Positions 1-9,434 are shown, numbered from the stretch's first letter. The stretch is 64,000 nt of DNA from Alphaproteobacteria bacterium (GCA_030750865.1 JASMHE010000008.1:558001-622000); one strand, 5' to 3'. Notes: generated by a model from the sequence alone, not told the origin. Numbers and translations: made by a program.

Positions 1-20
1 TTCAGATGAAGGAGATAAAA

Positions 21-1952
21 ATGGCCACGGAAAAACTTGATTTTGGTGCAGATGTATCACGCTTATTGGAAATTGTCGCACACGCGCTTTATTCAAATCG
101 CGATGTGTTCTTGCGTGAACTGATCTCGAATGCCTCGGACGCGTGCGACAAACTGCGGTACGAAGCCATCAAAACGCCTGAGCTAACCGGCGATTCAGGC
201 AATTTACAAATCCGCATCTACAAAGACACAGATTACCGCGCCCTGCATGTTGCCGATAACGGCATCGGTATGAATAAAGATGAGTTGATCGACAATCTGG
301 GCACGATTGCAAAATCAGGCACAAAGGCCTTGATGGAGCAAGTCAAAGCCACGAAAAAAGATGATGAAAAACTCAGCCTGATCGGACAATTCGGCGTTGG
401 ATTCTATGCGTCATTCATGGTGGCAGACAAGGTTGAGGTCATCTCGAAAAAAGCCGGTGATAAGGATTGCTGGCACTGGGAATCAGACGGCAAGACCGGC
501 TTTGAAGTACGCAAAGCAAAAAAAGACGAAGCCGCCAGACTGATCGGCGATCAAGGCACAGCCATCATCCTGCATATCAACGCCGATTCCAGCGAATATC
601 TGATTGATGACATGCTCAAAAAAGTCATACAGGATTATTCAGACCATATTGATTTTCCGATCTATCTGGGCGCACCGGACGAGGTCGACGATGAAGAGCA
701 ACCTGTAAACAGCGCAACGGCACTCTGGGCAAAATCACCGCAAGACTGCACGCAGGAACAATATAACGAATTTTATAAGCATATCGGCCATGCGATGGAC
801 GAACCGCTGCACACGATCCATTGGCGGGCCGAAGGCGTGATCGAATATTCCGCCCTGCTCTATTTACCGACATTGCGCCCGTGGGATTTGTATGATCCGT
901 CACGCAAACATGCGGTCAAATTATATGTGAAACGTGTCTTTATCGCGGATGACTGCGAGGGTCTGATTTATCCGTGGCTGCGTTTCATGCGCGGTGTGAT
1001 CGATTCACAGGACCTGCCGCTGAATATCAGCCGCGAGATGCTGCAACACAATCCTGTTGTGTCCAAAATCCGCAATGGCGTTGCCAAACGGGTGCTGAAA
1101 GAGATCAACAAGCTGGCCGAAGATAACAAACAAAGCTTTGAAGCATTCTGGGCGCAGTTCGGTTCCGTGCTGAAAGAAGGTCTTTATGATGCCGTCGAGC
1201 ACCGCGAAGACTTGTTAAAAGCCGTGCGTTTTTATTCCACGCACCAAGATGGCGAGCTGACATCACTGGCCGATTATGTGGAACGCATGAAAGACGGACA
1301 GGATGAAATCTATTATATCAGCGGCGAAAATCTGGAGACCCTGAAAAACAGCCCGCAACTGGAAGGCTTCAAATCGCGGGGTCTGGAAGTCCTGTTCTTT
1401 ACCGACACGATTGATGATTTCTGGCTGCAATCCGTACCGGACTATAAAGACAAAAAATTCAAGTCCGCAACAAAGGGCGACATCGCACTCGATAAATTCG
1501 ATACGGACGATACGAAAAACGAAAAAGATGATAAAAAACAAGATGATAAAAACGAATCCAAACCCAAAGGATCAAAAAAATTCCTTTCCACCATTCAGGA
1601 ATTACTGACCGAAGATGTCAGCAATGTGCGCTACAGTAACCGCCTGACAGATTCGCCCGTCTGCCTGATTGCCGATGAGGCGGCTGTCGATTTGCGCATG
1701 GAACGCGTGCTGAAGATACATCAGCAATACCAGCCGGAAACCAAACGCATTCTGGAAATCAATCCCGATCATCCGCTCATCAAAAAAATGACGGACTGGG
1801 CAGAAAAAACCGATGCAAATCATGCCGAACTGGATAATGCGGCCCATTTGCTGCTCGATCAGGCCCGCATCATTCAAGGCGAACCCGTGCCCGACCCGGC
1901 ACGTTTTGCCAAAACATTATCAACCTTTATGGAACGTGGCATTGCGGCTTAA
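21..1952 (+). CDS. htpG: Molecular chaperone HtpG (Hsp90)
   Basis: ATP-dependent cytosolic chaperone of the Hsp90 family, 643 residues from the start chosen here, the usual bacterial length. The N-terminal GHKL ATPase domain shows the helix ELISNASDACDKLRY and the DNGIGM nucleotide-binding loop, followed by the GQFGVGFYA glycine-rich lid. The middle domain carries the conserved LPLNISREMLQ segment. A charged Lys/Asp-rich linker lies near residues 490-520, before the C-terminal dimerisation domain. The ATG at 21 is preferred over the one at 6 because AAGGAG at 9-14 is a correctly placed ribosome binding site and the family starts there. The promoter lies outside the window. The gene is followed 54 bp later by a rhodanese-like gene on the same strand, which may be co-transcribed. 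Confidence 0.97.
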   Translation: MATEKLDFGADVSRLLEIVAHALYSNRDVFLRELISNASDACDKLRYEAIKTPELTGDSGNLQIRIYKDTDYRALHVADNGIGMNKDELIDNLGTIAKSGTKALMEQVKATKKDDEKLSLIGQFGVGFYASFMVADKVEVISKKAGDKDCWHWESDGKTGFEVRKAKKDEAARLIGDQGTAIILHINADSSEYLIDDMLKKVIQDYSDHIDFPIYLGAPDEVDDEEQPVNSATALWAKSPQDCTQEQYNEFYKHIGHAMDEPLHTIHWRAEGVIEYSALLYLPTLRPWDLYDPSRKHAVKLYVKRVFIADDCEGLIYPWLRFMRGVIDSQDLPLNISREMLQHNPVVSKIRNGVAKRVLKEINKLAEDNKQSFEAFWAQFGSVLKEGLYDAVEHREDLLKAVRFYSTHQDGELTSLADYVERMKDGQDEIYYISGENLETLKNSPQLEGFKSRGLEVLFFTDTIDDFWLQSVPDYKDKKFKSATKGDIALDKFDTDDTKNEKDDKKQDDKNESKPKGSKKFLSTIQELLTEDVSNVRYSNRLTDSPVCLIADEAAVDLRMERVLKIHQQYQPETKRILEINPDHPLIKKMTDWAEKTDANHAELDNAAHLLLDQARIIQGEPVPDPARFAKTLSTFMERGIAA

Positions 1953-2006
1953 CAGCCAGCAACAACCGGAAATACCACAAAAGAATAAAGAAAGCGCAAT
2001 AACAAT

Positions 2007-2387
2007 ATGGACTACGACACACTGGTCACGAAAATTGCCCGTAACCCCGATCTGCTTTTGATCAACATCATGGCAGAAACGGATTACAACAAAGCACACA
2101 TCCCCGGATCATTGAACATGCCACTTGATTCGGACAGCTTTGTCGGTGATATCGATTTTTACGCTGACAGCAAATCCGATGAAATTATTCTGTATGCCGA
2201 TAACGAGAATATGAGCCTCATTCTGGAAACAGCGGCTGACAAACTGACCGAAAATGGTTTTCAAACCATACAGTTTTTTGAAGGCGGCCTTGCCGAATGG
2301 ACAAAAAACGGCGGCCCCGTCAAATCTTACGACCCGCCGGAAAGTAGCGGCGGATGCGGCGGATCATGTGATTGTTCCTGCGGATAA
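2007..2387 (+). CDS. Rhodanese-fold protein lacking the catalytic cysteine, with Cys-rich tail
   Basis: Single rhodanese-like domain of 126 residues. The N-terminal half shows the characteristic AHIPGSLNMP segment and the C-terminal half ends with the FFEGGLAEW signature. Active rhodaneses have a Cys opening the loop after the fourth strand (CxxxxR[ST]). Here the equivalent segment reads ILYADNENMS, so the sulfur-carrying Cys and the conserved Arg are absent. The protein instead ends in a Gly/Ser/Cys tail with Cys at about 117, 121, 123 and 125. Sulfurtransfer through the usual site is therefore unlikely. The tail could bind metal or carry persulfide, but this is inference. It follows htpG closely and may share its transcript. 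Confidence 0.8.
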   Translation: MDYDTLVTKIARNPDLLLINIMAETDYNKAHIPGSLNMPLDSDSFVGDIDFYADSKSDEIILYADNENMSLILETAADKLTENGFQTIQFFEGGLAEWTKNGGPVKSYDPPESSGGCGGSCDCSCG

Positions 2388-2532
2388 TGCTCATCACACC
2401 ATTTTTATTCCACTTTTTATAATCCCGTTTAAAACTTTTTAATCTTTGCTTGCTATTCTGGAAACTAGACAAGCGCATTCCAGCGCGAAGCTATATTTTC
2501 AAAGATAAAAGACAACAAGGGGACACATCCAG

Positions 2533-2694
2533 ATGGAATCCAAGACAAAACTCTCTCAAACAGCACTATCTGTTATGCAAGGCAACAGCGAATCGTCTGC
2601 CAAAGCAAACGCAGAACATGATACGCGCAGACATGACACATCGCTTGATGATCGTATCGCCGAAGCAAAAGCGCGCCAGGGTTTTAATCTTTAA
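2533..2694 (+). CDS. Small hypothetical protein, 53 aa
   Basis: A 53-codon ORF beginning MESKTKLSQTALSVMQ and ending ARQGFNL. It is hydrophilic, has no Cys, no membrane segment and no recognised domain. An AAGGGG at 2517-2522 is an acceptable ribosome binding site. A strong rho-independent terminator begins 33 bp after the stop, so the ORF sits in its own transcription unit after a 145-bp gap from the rhodanese-like gene. Codon use (GAA, AAA, GCA, CGC) resembles the neighbours. Homology is unknown to me; it is supported mainly by this arrangement. Confidence 0.5.
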   Translation: MESKTKLSQTALSVMQGNSESSAKANAEHDTRRHDTSLDDRIAEAKARQGFNL

Positions 2695-2726
2695 ATAAAC
2701 CGAAGACAAACACCATAGACAGAACA

Positions 2727-2768
2727 AAAGCCGCTCGAAGGTTACTTCAGGGCGGCTTTATGTTTTTT
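2727..2768 (+). terminator. Rho-independent terminator
   Basis: Perfect 8-bp stem AAAGCCGC / GCGGCTTT (2727-2734 with 2752-2759) followed by a T-rich run through 2768. It closes the small-ORF transcript before the convergent kinase gene. Confidence 0.8.
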
Positions 2769-2796
2769 GAACAGATGTAAAAAAGACAGTGCGTTG

Positions 2797-3813
2797 TTAC
2801 GCGGCCGCTTTTACAAACTGTGCATATTGTTTTTCGGGACGCGGTCCGATATGCGAAATCACTTCAGCCGCCGCGGCAGAGCCCAAGCGGCCGCATTCTG
2901 CCAGATCACAGCCCTGCGTATATCCATACAGGAAACCGGCCGCATATTGATCACCCGCCCCTGTTGTATCCAGAACCTTACCGACCGGCTCGGCGGCGAT
3001 ATCATGGCGCGCGCCGTCAGATGATAAAATCACAGATCCTTTTTCACTGCGTGTAATCGCAGCCACCTCACAGGCTTTTGAAATATGGGCAAGCGCCTGT
3101 TCAAAATCATCCGTCTGATACAGCGATTTGATTTCATCCTCATTGGCGAACAGGATATCGATATGCTCTTCTACCAAATCCAGAAAATCGTCACGGTGGC
3201 GATCAACGCAGAACGAATCCGATAACGTCAAAGAGACTTTGCGTCCGGCCTTCTTGGCAAGGCGTGCCGCTTTATAGAAAGCTTGCTTGGCATCACTCTT
3301 GTCAAACAGATACCCTTCCATATAGGTCACCTTTGCATTGCCGATCACGGCCTCATCAATATCATCCGGATCAAGCTCGGTTGCCGCGCCCAGAAATGTA
3401 TTCATTGTACGGTCCGCATCCGGTGTAATCAAAACCATGCAGCGCCCTGTGGCCACGCCATCTTCCAGCGACGGCGTACCGAAATACACGCCCGCGCTTT
3501 CCATGTCTTTGCGGAAGCTGTCGCCAAGCTGGTCATCTGCAACTTTGCCGATATAAGCGCCCTTGCCACCGAACGACACAAATCCGGCCATTGTATTGCC
3601 AGCCGATCCACCGGAAGACACTTCTGCGTTCTGGCTGATTTCACCATACAGGCCAGCTGCCCGCGCTTCGTCAATCAATGTCATGCCGCCGCGCTGCATC
3701 TCAGGATGGGATTTTTGCTGTTCGACGATAAAGTCATCGCTAACATCGGCCAGCACATCAACCAACGCATTTCCGATTGTCACCAGATCAAATTCATTTT
3801 CAAAATCACGCAT
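2797..3813 (-). CDS. PfkB-family sugar/nucleoside kinase, adenosine kinase-like
   Basis: Ribokinase-superfamily kinase of 338 residues. It shows the N-terminal GNALVDV strand, the di-glycine substrate loop SSGGSAGNTMAG, and the C-terminal DTTGAGD signature (about 282-288) whose Asp is the catalytic base. The overall layout matches the alphaproteobacterial enzymes annotated as adenosine kinases, which phosphorylate adenosine to AMP with ATP in the cytosol. Substrate is inferred; another nucleoside or sugar cannot be excluded. The gene is monocistronic, convergent with the small upstream ORF and divergent from the COQ9/TetR-like gene. Confidence 0.88.
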   Translation of the reverse strand: MRDFENEFDLVTIGNALVDVLADVSDDFIVEQQKSHPEMQRGGMTLIDEARAAGLYGEISQNAEVSSGGSAGNTMAGFVSFGGKGAYIGKVADDQLGDSFRKDMESAGVYFGTPSLEDGVATGRCMVLITPDADRTMNTFLGAATELDPDDIDEAVIGNAKVTYMEGYLFDKSDAKQAFYKAARLAKKAGRKVSLTLSDSFCVDRHRDDFLDLVEEHIDILFANEDEIKSLYQTDDFEQALAHISKACEVAAITRSEKGSVILSSDGARHDIAAEPVGKVLDTTGAGDQYAAGFLYGYTQGCDLAECGRLGSAAAAEVISHIGPRPEKQYAQFVKAAA

Positions 3814-3967
3814 GTCAGGTTTGTCTTTCTTCTTTCATTTTTTGTTTTATTTGTGATACTCATATCACGGACAATACAAGGCAACAAGCCGCCCGCAAGA
3901 CAAAGCGGCCTGATGACCACACAAAAATAATAAACGCGAAACAGCACAACAATCAGACCAAAGCCAA

Positions 3968-4579
3968 ATGGCGGCACAGATGACAAACGCAGTAACAAAC
4001 GACATTGTAAACGACAATAGCTCTCTCAAGGAACGCGCCACGCTGGCCGCCCTTGATCTGGCGGCTGAATATGGCTGGCTCAATGTATCCTTGCAGGATG
4101 TCAGCGCGAAAGCGGACATCGATATCGACACGCTGCGCCAATATTTCGAAGACCGCATCGACCTTTTGGTTACGTTCGGGCACATGATGAACCGCAAATC
4201 AATGGCAAGCCTGCCCTCTGATATAGACGGGTTAAGCCAGCACGATATTCTGTTTGATTTGCTAATGGATCGTTTTGATCACCTGAACGCTTACAGGGGC
4301 GGCGTAATTGCAGTGCTGGACAGCTTTAAATTCGACCCGAAGCAAGCCTTGTTATGTGTGCCGCATTTGGGGCGGTCAATGGCATGGATGCTGGAAACAG
4401 CCGGAATCGACACAAACGGGATCAAAGGCATGATGCGCGTTGTCGGTCTATGCGCCATTTATATGCGCACGGCCTATGTCTGGTCACATGATGACAGCCC
4501 CGATATGGGGAAAACAATGGCCGCACTGGATAAGAATCTGGGCACAGGCGAGAAGCTGGTCAACTTACTCGGGCTTTAA
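3968..4579 (+). CDS. COQ9/TetR-like protein
   Basis: 203 residues with a helix-turn-helix-like N-terminal segment (about 20-65, containing NVSLQDVSAKADIDIDTLRQ). The all-helical C-terminal half carries the DILFDLLMDRFDHLNAYR and DMGKTMAALDKNL segments typical of alphaproteobacterial proteins annotated either as TetR regulators or as COQ9-like. COQ9 is a lipid-binding ubiquinone-biosynthesis factor that shares the TetR fold, so a DNA-binding role is not assured. Its last 15 bases overlap the 3' end of the convergent PanE-like gene. Which of the two roles applies cannot be told from sequence. Confidence 0.7.
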   Translation: MAAQMTNAVTNDIVNDNSSLKERATLAALDLAAEYGWLNVSLQDVSAKADIDIDTLRQYFEDRIDLLVTFGHMMNRKSMASLPSDIDGLSQHDILFDLLMDRFDHLNAYRGGVIAVLDSFKFDPKQALLCVPHLGRSMAWMLETAGIDTNGIKGMMRVVGLCAIYMRTAYVWSHDDSPDMGKTMAALDKNLGTGEKLVNLLGL

Positions 4580-5593
4580 TGTCGGCACATTATCCGGTGT
4601 AGATGCGGCATGCGTATCGGGCGCATCCGGTGCGATGATTTCATCACAGCGCGCACATACATCCTCGAGCATCTGCACATCAACACCGACCAATTTCGCA
4701 ATTTGCGTCGGTAAATTCAGAATATAATGGCTTTCGGAAGAATCCTTCAAAATGCTCATCTTGTGGTTTGGCAGGTTGCGGCCCATTGTTTCCAGATAGT
4801 CCGTATAATCAATATCGCAGGTAAGCCCCATACGTGCCCCCGCCGCTTTCAGTGTGTCCGCACAGCGCACCATCTGATCCAGCACATCCGCATCGGATGT
4901 CATTTCACCCAGTGTCTGTTGTGTGATCAGGGCATAGGACGACATTGCAAAGCTTCCGGCCGCCTTGTTCCACAATGTTTCGAACACATGCGCTTCTGTT
5001 CCGACATCAAGAAACTGCTCCCCCAGCAACGCCTGTGTATCGGCAAGGCGATCCGCCTGTGCCCCGAAAGGCTGCCCAAGACGCACCTTGTTTCCGCCTG
5101 AGTGACGGATCAGTGCCGGGTTATCGTCATCCAGCGACGCACCGAACGACACCAGCATAGAAATCAGATTATTCATATCAATATGATGGGCAATGCGCTG
5201 ATCCGGATCTGTCACCGCAGAATCAATGGCGTCATGCGCATAACCTGTCCACCACTGCAGGCCGCCTTGCGCAAAAACAACCGTATTGTCATCATTCATC
5301 AGATGCGCCGTATTCGCCACAGCCTGTTCGACATAGGGTGCTTTCACGGCATAAATAACCGTATCAAACGATTGCCCGCAATCGCTGTCCGTCGCGCGAA
5401 CTTTGAAATCCACCGGAACCGGCGCCTCAAGCGCGGGGCTTTCAAACAAAAAACCATCTTCCGTTCTGGCGTCTTTTAATTGCGTAGCCGTATTCTGCCG
5501 CGCAAACAGCGTTACATCATGTCCTTCGAGGGTCAATACAGACGCCAGAACACGCCCCACCGCGCCCGCGCCGACAATCGCTATTTCTGCCAT
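4565..5593 (-). CDS. 2-dehydropantoate 2-reductase family protein (PanE/ApbA-like)
   Basis: NADP-dependent reductase family, 342 residues from the ATG at 5593. The N-terminus IAIVGAGAVGRVLASVL is the Rossmann GxGxxG motif. The middle part contains the VKAPYVEQAV strand-turn typical of ketopantoate reductases, and the C-terminal helical domain carries HKMSILKDSSES, close to the family's substrate-binding HxTSMxxD region. Reduction of ketopantoate to pantoate is the classical reaction, but the family includes reductases of other 2-oxo acids. The longer upstream frame adds 17 residues without homology and lacks a good ribosome site, so the shorter start is used. It is divergent from an FAD amino-acid dehydrogenase with which it could share a regulatory region. 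Confidence 0.85.
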   Translation of the reverse strand: MAEIAIVGAGAVGRVLASVLTLEGHDVTLFARQNTATQLKDARTEDGFLFESPALEAPVPVDFKVRATDSDCGQSFDTVIYAVKAPYVEQAVANTAHLMNDDNTVVFAQGGLQWWTGYAHDAIDSAVTDPDQRIAHHIDMNNLISMLVSFGASLDDDNPALIRHSGGNKVRLGQPFGAQADRLADTQALLGEQFLDVGTEAHVFETLWNKAAGSFAMSSYALITQQTLGEMTSDADVLDQMVRCADTLKAAGARMGLTCDIDYTDYLETMGRNLPNHKMSILKDSSESHYILNLPTQIAKLVGVDVQMLEDVCARCDEIIAPDAPDTHAASTPDNVPTLKPE

Positions 5594-5656
5594 AAGATTC
5601 TCTTTTTCATTTTTGTTACTGAAGAAAGCGACCATACACGCCACAAAAAACTTATG

Positions 5657-5681
5657 TCAAGAAAATCAAAAATCTTGATTT
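5657..5681. promoter_or_regulatory. Inverted repeats between divergent PanE-like and DauA-like genes
   Basis: TCAAGA (5657-5662) and TCTTGA (5673-5678) form an inverted repeat with a 10-bp spacer. Nested in it, AAATCA (5663-5668) pairs with TGATTT (5676-5681). The right arm overlaps a possible -35 TTGATT (5675-5680) facing a TATAAA at 5696-5701 upstream of the DauA-like gene, though the 15-bp spacing is short. This is a plausible operator; the regulator is not in the window. Confidence 0.35.
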
Positions 5682-5726
5682 ACGCCCCCATGCATTATAA
5701 ACATGCCCATCAACCGAGGGTAAAAC

Positions 5727-6884
5727 ATGACACACGACACAATAAAAACAGATTTTCTGGTCATTGGCGGCGGCATTGCCGGAGTTTCCGCAGCTTACCA
5801 TCTGGCCGCAGAAGGCCACGCCATCGTTCTTGAAACCGAAGATGTATGCGGACATCACAGCACAGGGCGGTCCGCTGCAATTTTCAGCGAACATCACGGC
5901 CCCGAAATTATCTGCGATCTGGCGCTGGCCTCGAAATCCTTCTTTGAAAACCCGTATGACGGCTTTACCGAAACACCATTTTTGTCAAAGCGCGGCGTTA
6001 TCTTTACAGGCGATGCCTCGCAGCAAGACGCAATGGATAAAATGCTGGCCGGATCACGCGATGGTGACGGCGCATTGCGTGAAATTTCGAGCGATGAGGT
6101 CAAAGCCCTTGTGCCCGTCATCAATCAGGATGTGATCGCGCGCGGCATTTATTATGAAGGTGGACGCGAAATTGACGTACATGCCGTACATCAGGGCTGG
6201 ATACGCGGCCTGAAAAAACGCGGCGGCGAAGTCCACACATCACAGGAATTACTGTCAGCGACCTTTGACAATGATGTCTGGACTGTGAAAACGCGCAATA
6301 AAACGTATGAAGCAAACTATATCATCAATGCATCAGGCGCATGGGCGGATGTAATCGCAGAGCGCTGCGGCGTGCAGAAAGTCGGCCTTGTGCCGAAAAA
6401 GCGCACCGTCATCACCGTTCCTGTGTCAGACGACTATGATGATTACCACTGGCCGATGGTCATTTTCACCGATGGCAAGCTTTATTTCAAATCGGAAAAA
6501 GGGGCGATCATGGCCTCCCCGATGGATGAAACGGTTGTGGAACCGATGGATGCATGGGCGGATAATATGGATATGGCGGTCACGGCCGACCTTGTCGAAA
6601 AACGCACCAATATAGACGTCACAAAACTGATCAATCACTGGGCCGGTTTACGCAGTTTTGTGTTTGATGACATCCCCGTTGTCGGCCCTACGCCGGACAA
6701 TGACCGTTTCATCTGGCTGGCTGGACAAGGCGGCTACGGTATTAAAACATGTGATGCAATGGGACGGATTGCAACGGCACTGACACTTGGCCGCGACCTT
6801 CCCGACGATGTCAAAAAACTTGGCATCACAAAAGAATCGCTCGGCGCGGAGCGCTGCATCAAACATTTAAAGGAAGCGGTCTAA
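5727..6884 (+). CDS. FAD-dependent D-amino acid dehydrogenase, DauA-like
   Basis: Membrane-associated or cytosolic flavoenzyme of the DAO family, 385 residues. The N-terminal dinucleotide fold reads VIGGGIAGVSAAYHLA and is followed by GHHSTGRSAAIFS. The region GGREIDVHAVHQGWIRGL and the C-terminal HWAGLRSFVFDD and WLAGQGGYGIKT segments resemble Pseudomonas D-arginine dehydrogenase (DauA), which oxidises basic D-amino acids to 2-oxo acids and passes electrons to an acceptor other than oxygen. Substrate is inferred from that resemblance. The ribosome site GAGGG lies 8 bp before the ATG. It converges with hemA, with a gap of only 9 bp. Confidence 0.82.
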   Translation: MTHDTIKTDFLVIGGGIAGVSAAYHLAAEGHAIVLETEDVCGHHSTGRSAAIFSEHHGPEIICDLALASKSFFENPYDGFTETPFLSKRGVIFTGDASQQDAMDKMLAGSRDGDGALREISSDEVKALVPVINQDVIARGIYYEGGREIDVHAVHQGWIRGLKKRGGEVHTSQELLSATFDNDVWTVKTRNKTYEANYIINASGAWADVIAERCGVQKVGLVPKKRTVITVPVSDDYDDYHWPMVIFTDGKLYFKSEKGAIMASPMDETVVEPMDAWADNMDMAVTADLVEKRTNIDVTKLINHWAGLRSFVFDDIPVVGPTPDNDRFIWLAGQGGYGIKTCDAMGRIATALTLGRDLPDDVKKLGITKESLGAERCIKHLKEAV

Positions 6885-6893
6885 AAGGGTCCG

Positions 6894-8114
6894 TTACGCC
6901 GCGGCGTATTCGTAAACGTGGTTTTCAACCCACAGACGTTCCAGCACGTCAACCAGATGATCAACATCTTCCAGCGTATGTGCCGCTGTTGCGGTCAGAC
7001 GCAAACGTTCAGTACCTTTCGGCACAGTCGGATAATTGATCGGCTGCACGTAAATGTCATGGTTCTGCAACAATAAATCCGTCACATGTTTACAACAGGT
7101 CGCCTCACCAACGATCAGGGGCACAATATGACTTTCCCCTTTCATGTAAGGCATACCGGCTGATTCAACCCGTTCTTTCAAACGGGCGACATTGCGCCGC
7201 TGACGCTGACGTTCAATATCGGATATTTTCAAATGCTCGACACTGGCTCTCGCGCCGGCCAAAACCGCAGGCGGCAATGATGTTGTAAAAATAAAACCGG
7301 ATGCAAAAGAACGCACGGCATCCACAATTTCGTTGCTGCCCGCAATATACCCGCCCATCAAGCCATAGGCCTTACCGAACGTGCCCTCGATAATATCGAC
7401 ACGGTCCATCAGACCGCGTTCTTCGGCAACGCCCGCACCGCGCGGACCATACAGCCCGACACCATGCACTTCGTCCAGATATGTCAGCGCGTTATATTTC
7501 TCGGCCAGAGCAATGATCTCTGCCATCGGCGAGATATCCCCTTCCATCGAATACACAGATTCAAATGCAACAATCTTCGGACAAGCAGGATCTTCGGCTT
7601 TCAAACATTCTTCCAGATGCGCCACATCATTATGGCGATAGACAACAACCTTCTGACGGCTGCTTTTCATGCCGTGAATCATCGAAGCGTGGTTTAAAGA
7701 ATCAGAGAAGATAACGCAATTCGGTAAAAGCCGTCCCAGCGCGCTAAGCGCCCCTTCATTGGCTACATAACCGGATGAAAAGACCAGTCCGGCTTCTTTG
7801 TTGTGCAAATCGGCAATCGACTGTTCCAATTCGACGTGATAGCGCGTCGTGCCGGAAATATTCCGCGTTCCACCAGCGCCCGCACCGCAATTTTCAAGCG
7901 CATCGGTCATGGCGGCCAGTACCGTTTTATTTTGCCCCATACCGAGATAATCATTACTGCACCAAACAGTCACTTCACGGCAAGACCCGTCATCGGCATG
8001 ATACAGTGCGCGCGGAAAACGCCCCGCCAGACGCTCAAGCGTCGCAAACGTTCTGTAACGTCCTTCCTGTTTCAAACCATCCAGCTTATCTGCGAAAAAC
8101 GCGGTATAATCCAT
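6894..8114 (-). CDS. hemA: 5-aminolevulinate synthase
   Basis: Pyridoxal-phosphate enzyme that condenses glycine and succinyl-CoA to 5-aminolevulinate, the first step of the C4 haem route characteristic of Alphaproteobacteria. 406 residues, the usual length. It shows the glycine-rich [13 protein letters not shown] segment, the [16 protein letters not shown] strand with the cofactor-binding Asp, and the EGTFGKAYG motif whose Lys (about 248) forms the Schiff base with PLP. The C-terminal [16 protein letters not shown] region is typical of the alpha-oxoamine synthase family. The gene is transcribed alone and its presence is one of the main taxonomic clues in the window. Confidence 0.97.
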   Translation of the reverse strand: MDYTAFFADKLDGLKQEGRYRTFATLERLAGRFPRALYHADDGSCREVTVWCSNDYLGMGQNKTVLAAMTDALENCGAGAGGTRNISGTTRYHVELEQSIADLHNKEAGLVFSSGYVANEGALSALGRLLPNCVIFSDSLNHASMIHGMKSSRQKVVVYRHNDVAHLEECLKAEDPACPKIVAFESVYSMEGDISPMAEIIALAEKYNALTYLDEVHGVGLYGPRGAGVAEERGLMDRVDIIEGTFGKAYGLMGGYIAGSNEIVDAVRSFASGFIFTTSLPPAVLAGARASVEHLKISDIERQRQRRNVARLKERVESAGMPYMKGESHIVPLIVGEATCCKHVTDLLLQNHDIYVQPINYPTVPKGTERLRLTATAAHTLEDVDHLVDVLERLWVENHVYEYAAA

Positions 8115-8282
8115 TTTTCATCTTTCTGCTTTTTTCGTCGTACCCGAGCAGTACTATTTCTTTGCAACGCGGCATCTGTGCGGCTATGATAAACGCACTG
8201 CCTGCAAACTCCTTGATAAATGTCAAAAATGTGATTTGCAACTAATATTACCCTTTAAACACATTAAAAGAGGCATGCAACA

Positions 8283-9218
8283 ATGATAATTGTTTTCGGA
8301 TCGATCAATGTCGATATGATTTTTCCCGTTGACCATTTTCCCGCACCCGGTGAAACAATCGCCAGCAAGCCGCACGAAATCAGCTATGGCGGCAAAGGCG
8401 CAAATCAGGCTCTGGCAGCATCCCGTTTGGGCGGAAAAGTCGCATTGGTCGGTGCCACAGGGGATGACGATATCGGCAACCGCATGTTGCGCCATCTCCG
8501 CCGCGAGGGGGTCACAACCTCCGGCGTTGCGCACTTAAAAGACCATCCGACAGGCACGGCCATCATTACCGTTGATAAAACAGGTGAAAACCAGATTATC
8601 ATTTCCGGCGGGGCAAATCTGGCCGCCGCAGAAGATCAGATTCCCGATGAAATCATGACCGATTCGAACATTCTTCTGATGCAAATGGAAACGCCGACAG
8701 ATCATATCGAAACCCTGATCCACCGCGCCGATGAAAACGGCATGCGCGCAATTCTGAACCTTGCACCGGCAAAGGAAATCAGCCTCGAAGCCCTTCAAAA
8801 GCTGGAATATCTGATCGTCAATGAAACAGAGGCCGCTTTTCTGGCCGAACAACACGGCATTGAAAATGTCGGCGACGGCAATGACGAAGACCTCATCATT
8901 GCCATTGCCAAAAAGCTCGGCATTAAATGTATTCTGACTTGCGGGAAAAAGGGATCGATCATGTCCGATCATAACGGTACAATTCTGAATACACCCGCAT
9001 TACCGCTGGAAGCAGAAGACATCGTTGATACAACCGGCGCAGGCGATGCATTCTGCGGCACATTTGTCGCCGCGCTTCACAGCCGCATGTATGTCGAAGA
9101 AGCTTTAAAATACGCAAACATCGCAGGCAGCCTCGCCTGCACGAAAAAAGGCGCACAAAGCTCGTACGCCTACTTTCAAAAAATCGAAGAAATTTACAAC
9201 ATGCTCTATCCGGAATAA
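8283..9218 (+). CDS. rbsK: Ribokinase
   Basis: PfkB-family kinase of 311 residues converting D-ribose to ribose 5-phosphate. It opens with FGSINVDMIFPVDHFPAPGE, followed by the GGKGANQALAASRLGG substrate loop. It ends with the DTTGAGDAF signature (249-255) containing the catalytic Asp, and the NETEA segment of the large domain is present. No ribose transporter or regulator adjoins it, so it probably salvages ribose from nucleosides. A second PfkB kinase lies at 2797-3813. Confidence 0.9.
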   Translation: MIIVFGSINVDMIFPVDHFPAPGETIASKPHEISYGGKGANQALAASRLGGKVALVGATGDDDIGNRMLRHLRREGVTTSGVAHLKDHPTGTAIITVDKTGENQIIISGGANLAAAEDQIPDEIMTDSNILLMQMETPTDHIETLIHRADENGMRAILNLAPAKEISLEALQKLEYLIVNETEAAFLAEQHGIENVGDGNDEDLIIAIAKKLGIKCILTCGKKGSIMSDHNGTILNTPALPLEAEDIVDTTGAGDAFCGTFVAALHSRMYVEEALKYANIAGSLACTKKGAQSSYAYFQKIEEIYNMLYPE

Positions 9219-9245
9219 CCCGACACGAACACAGCTTCGTCTCTC

Positions 9246-9434
9246 CTATACAAGAATGTCCAGATTTTGTCCGCGGCCAGATGATGCCGCAACGGTCTGC
9301 GCCTCTTTCGCTGTTTCCTCAATCACATTGGCAAACTGCTTGTCTGCCTCGGCTGATTGCTTGATTGATGAAAGCGCCACGTTTTGCTGTCCTTGCGCGA
9401 TTCCTGCCGCAATTGATGGTGGTATAGATGTCAT
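9246..9434 (-). CDS. Small YjfB-like (putative motility) protein
   Basis: 62 residues starting MTSIPPSIAAGIAQGQ and ending SSGRGQNLDILV. The helical body and the Gly-Gln-Asn-[LV]-Asp-Ile ending recall short proteins annotated as YjfB-like putative motility proteins, so the family assignment is tentative. The ATG at 9434 is preferred because AGGAGG lies 7 bp upstream; the frame can be extended by 11 residues, but without a ribosome site. A good promoter precedes it on the minus strand. It is convergent with rbsK. No flagellar gene is present nearby. Confidence 0.55.
   Translation of the reverse strand: MTSIPPSIAAGIAQGQQNVALSSIKQSAEADKQFANVIEETAKEAQTVAASSGRGQNLDILV

Noticed and set aside
3283-3930. 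215-residue ORF antisense to the PfkB kinase
   Set aside because: Reverse-frame shadow across the kinase and its upstream region.
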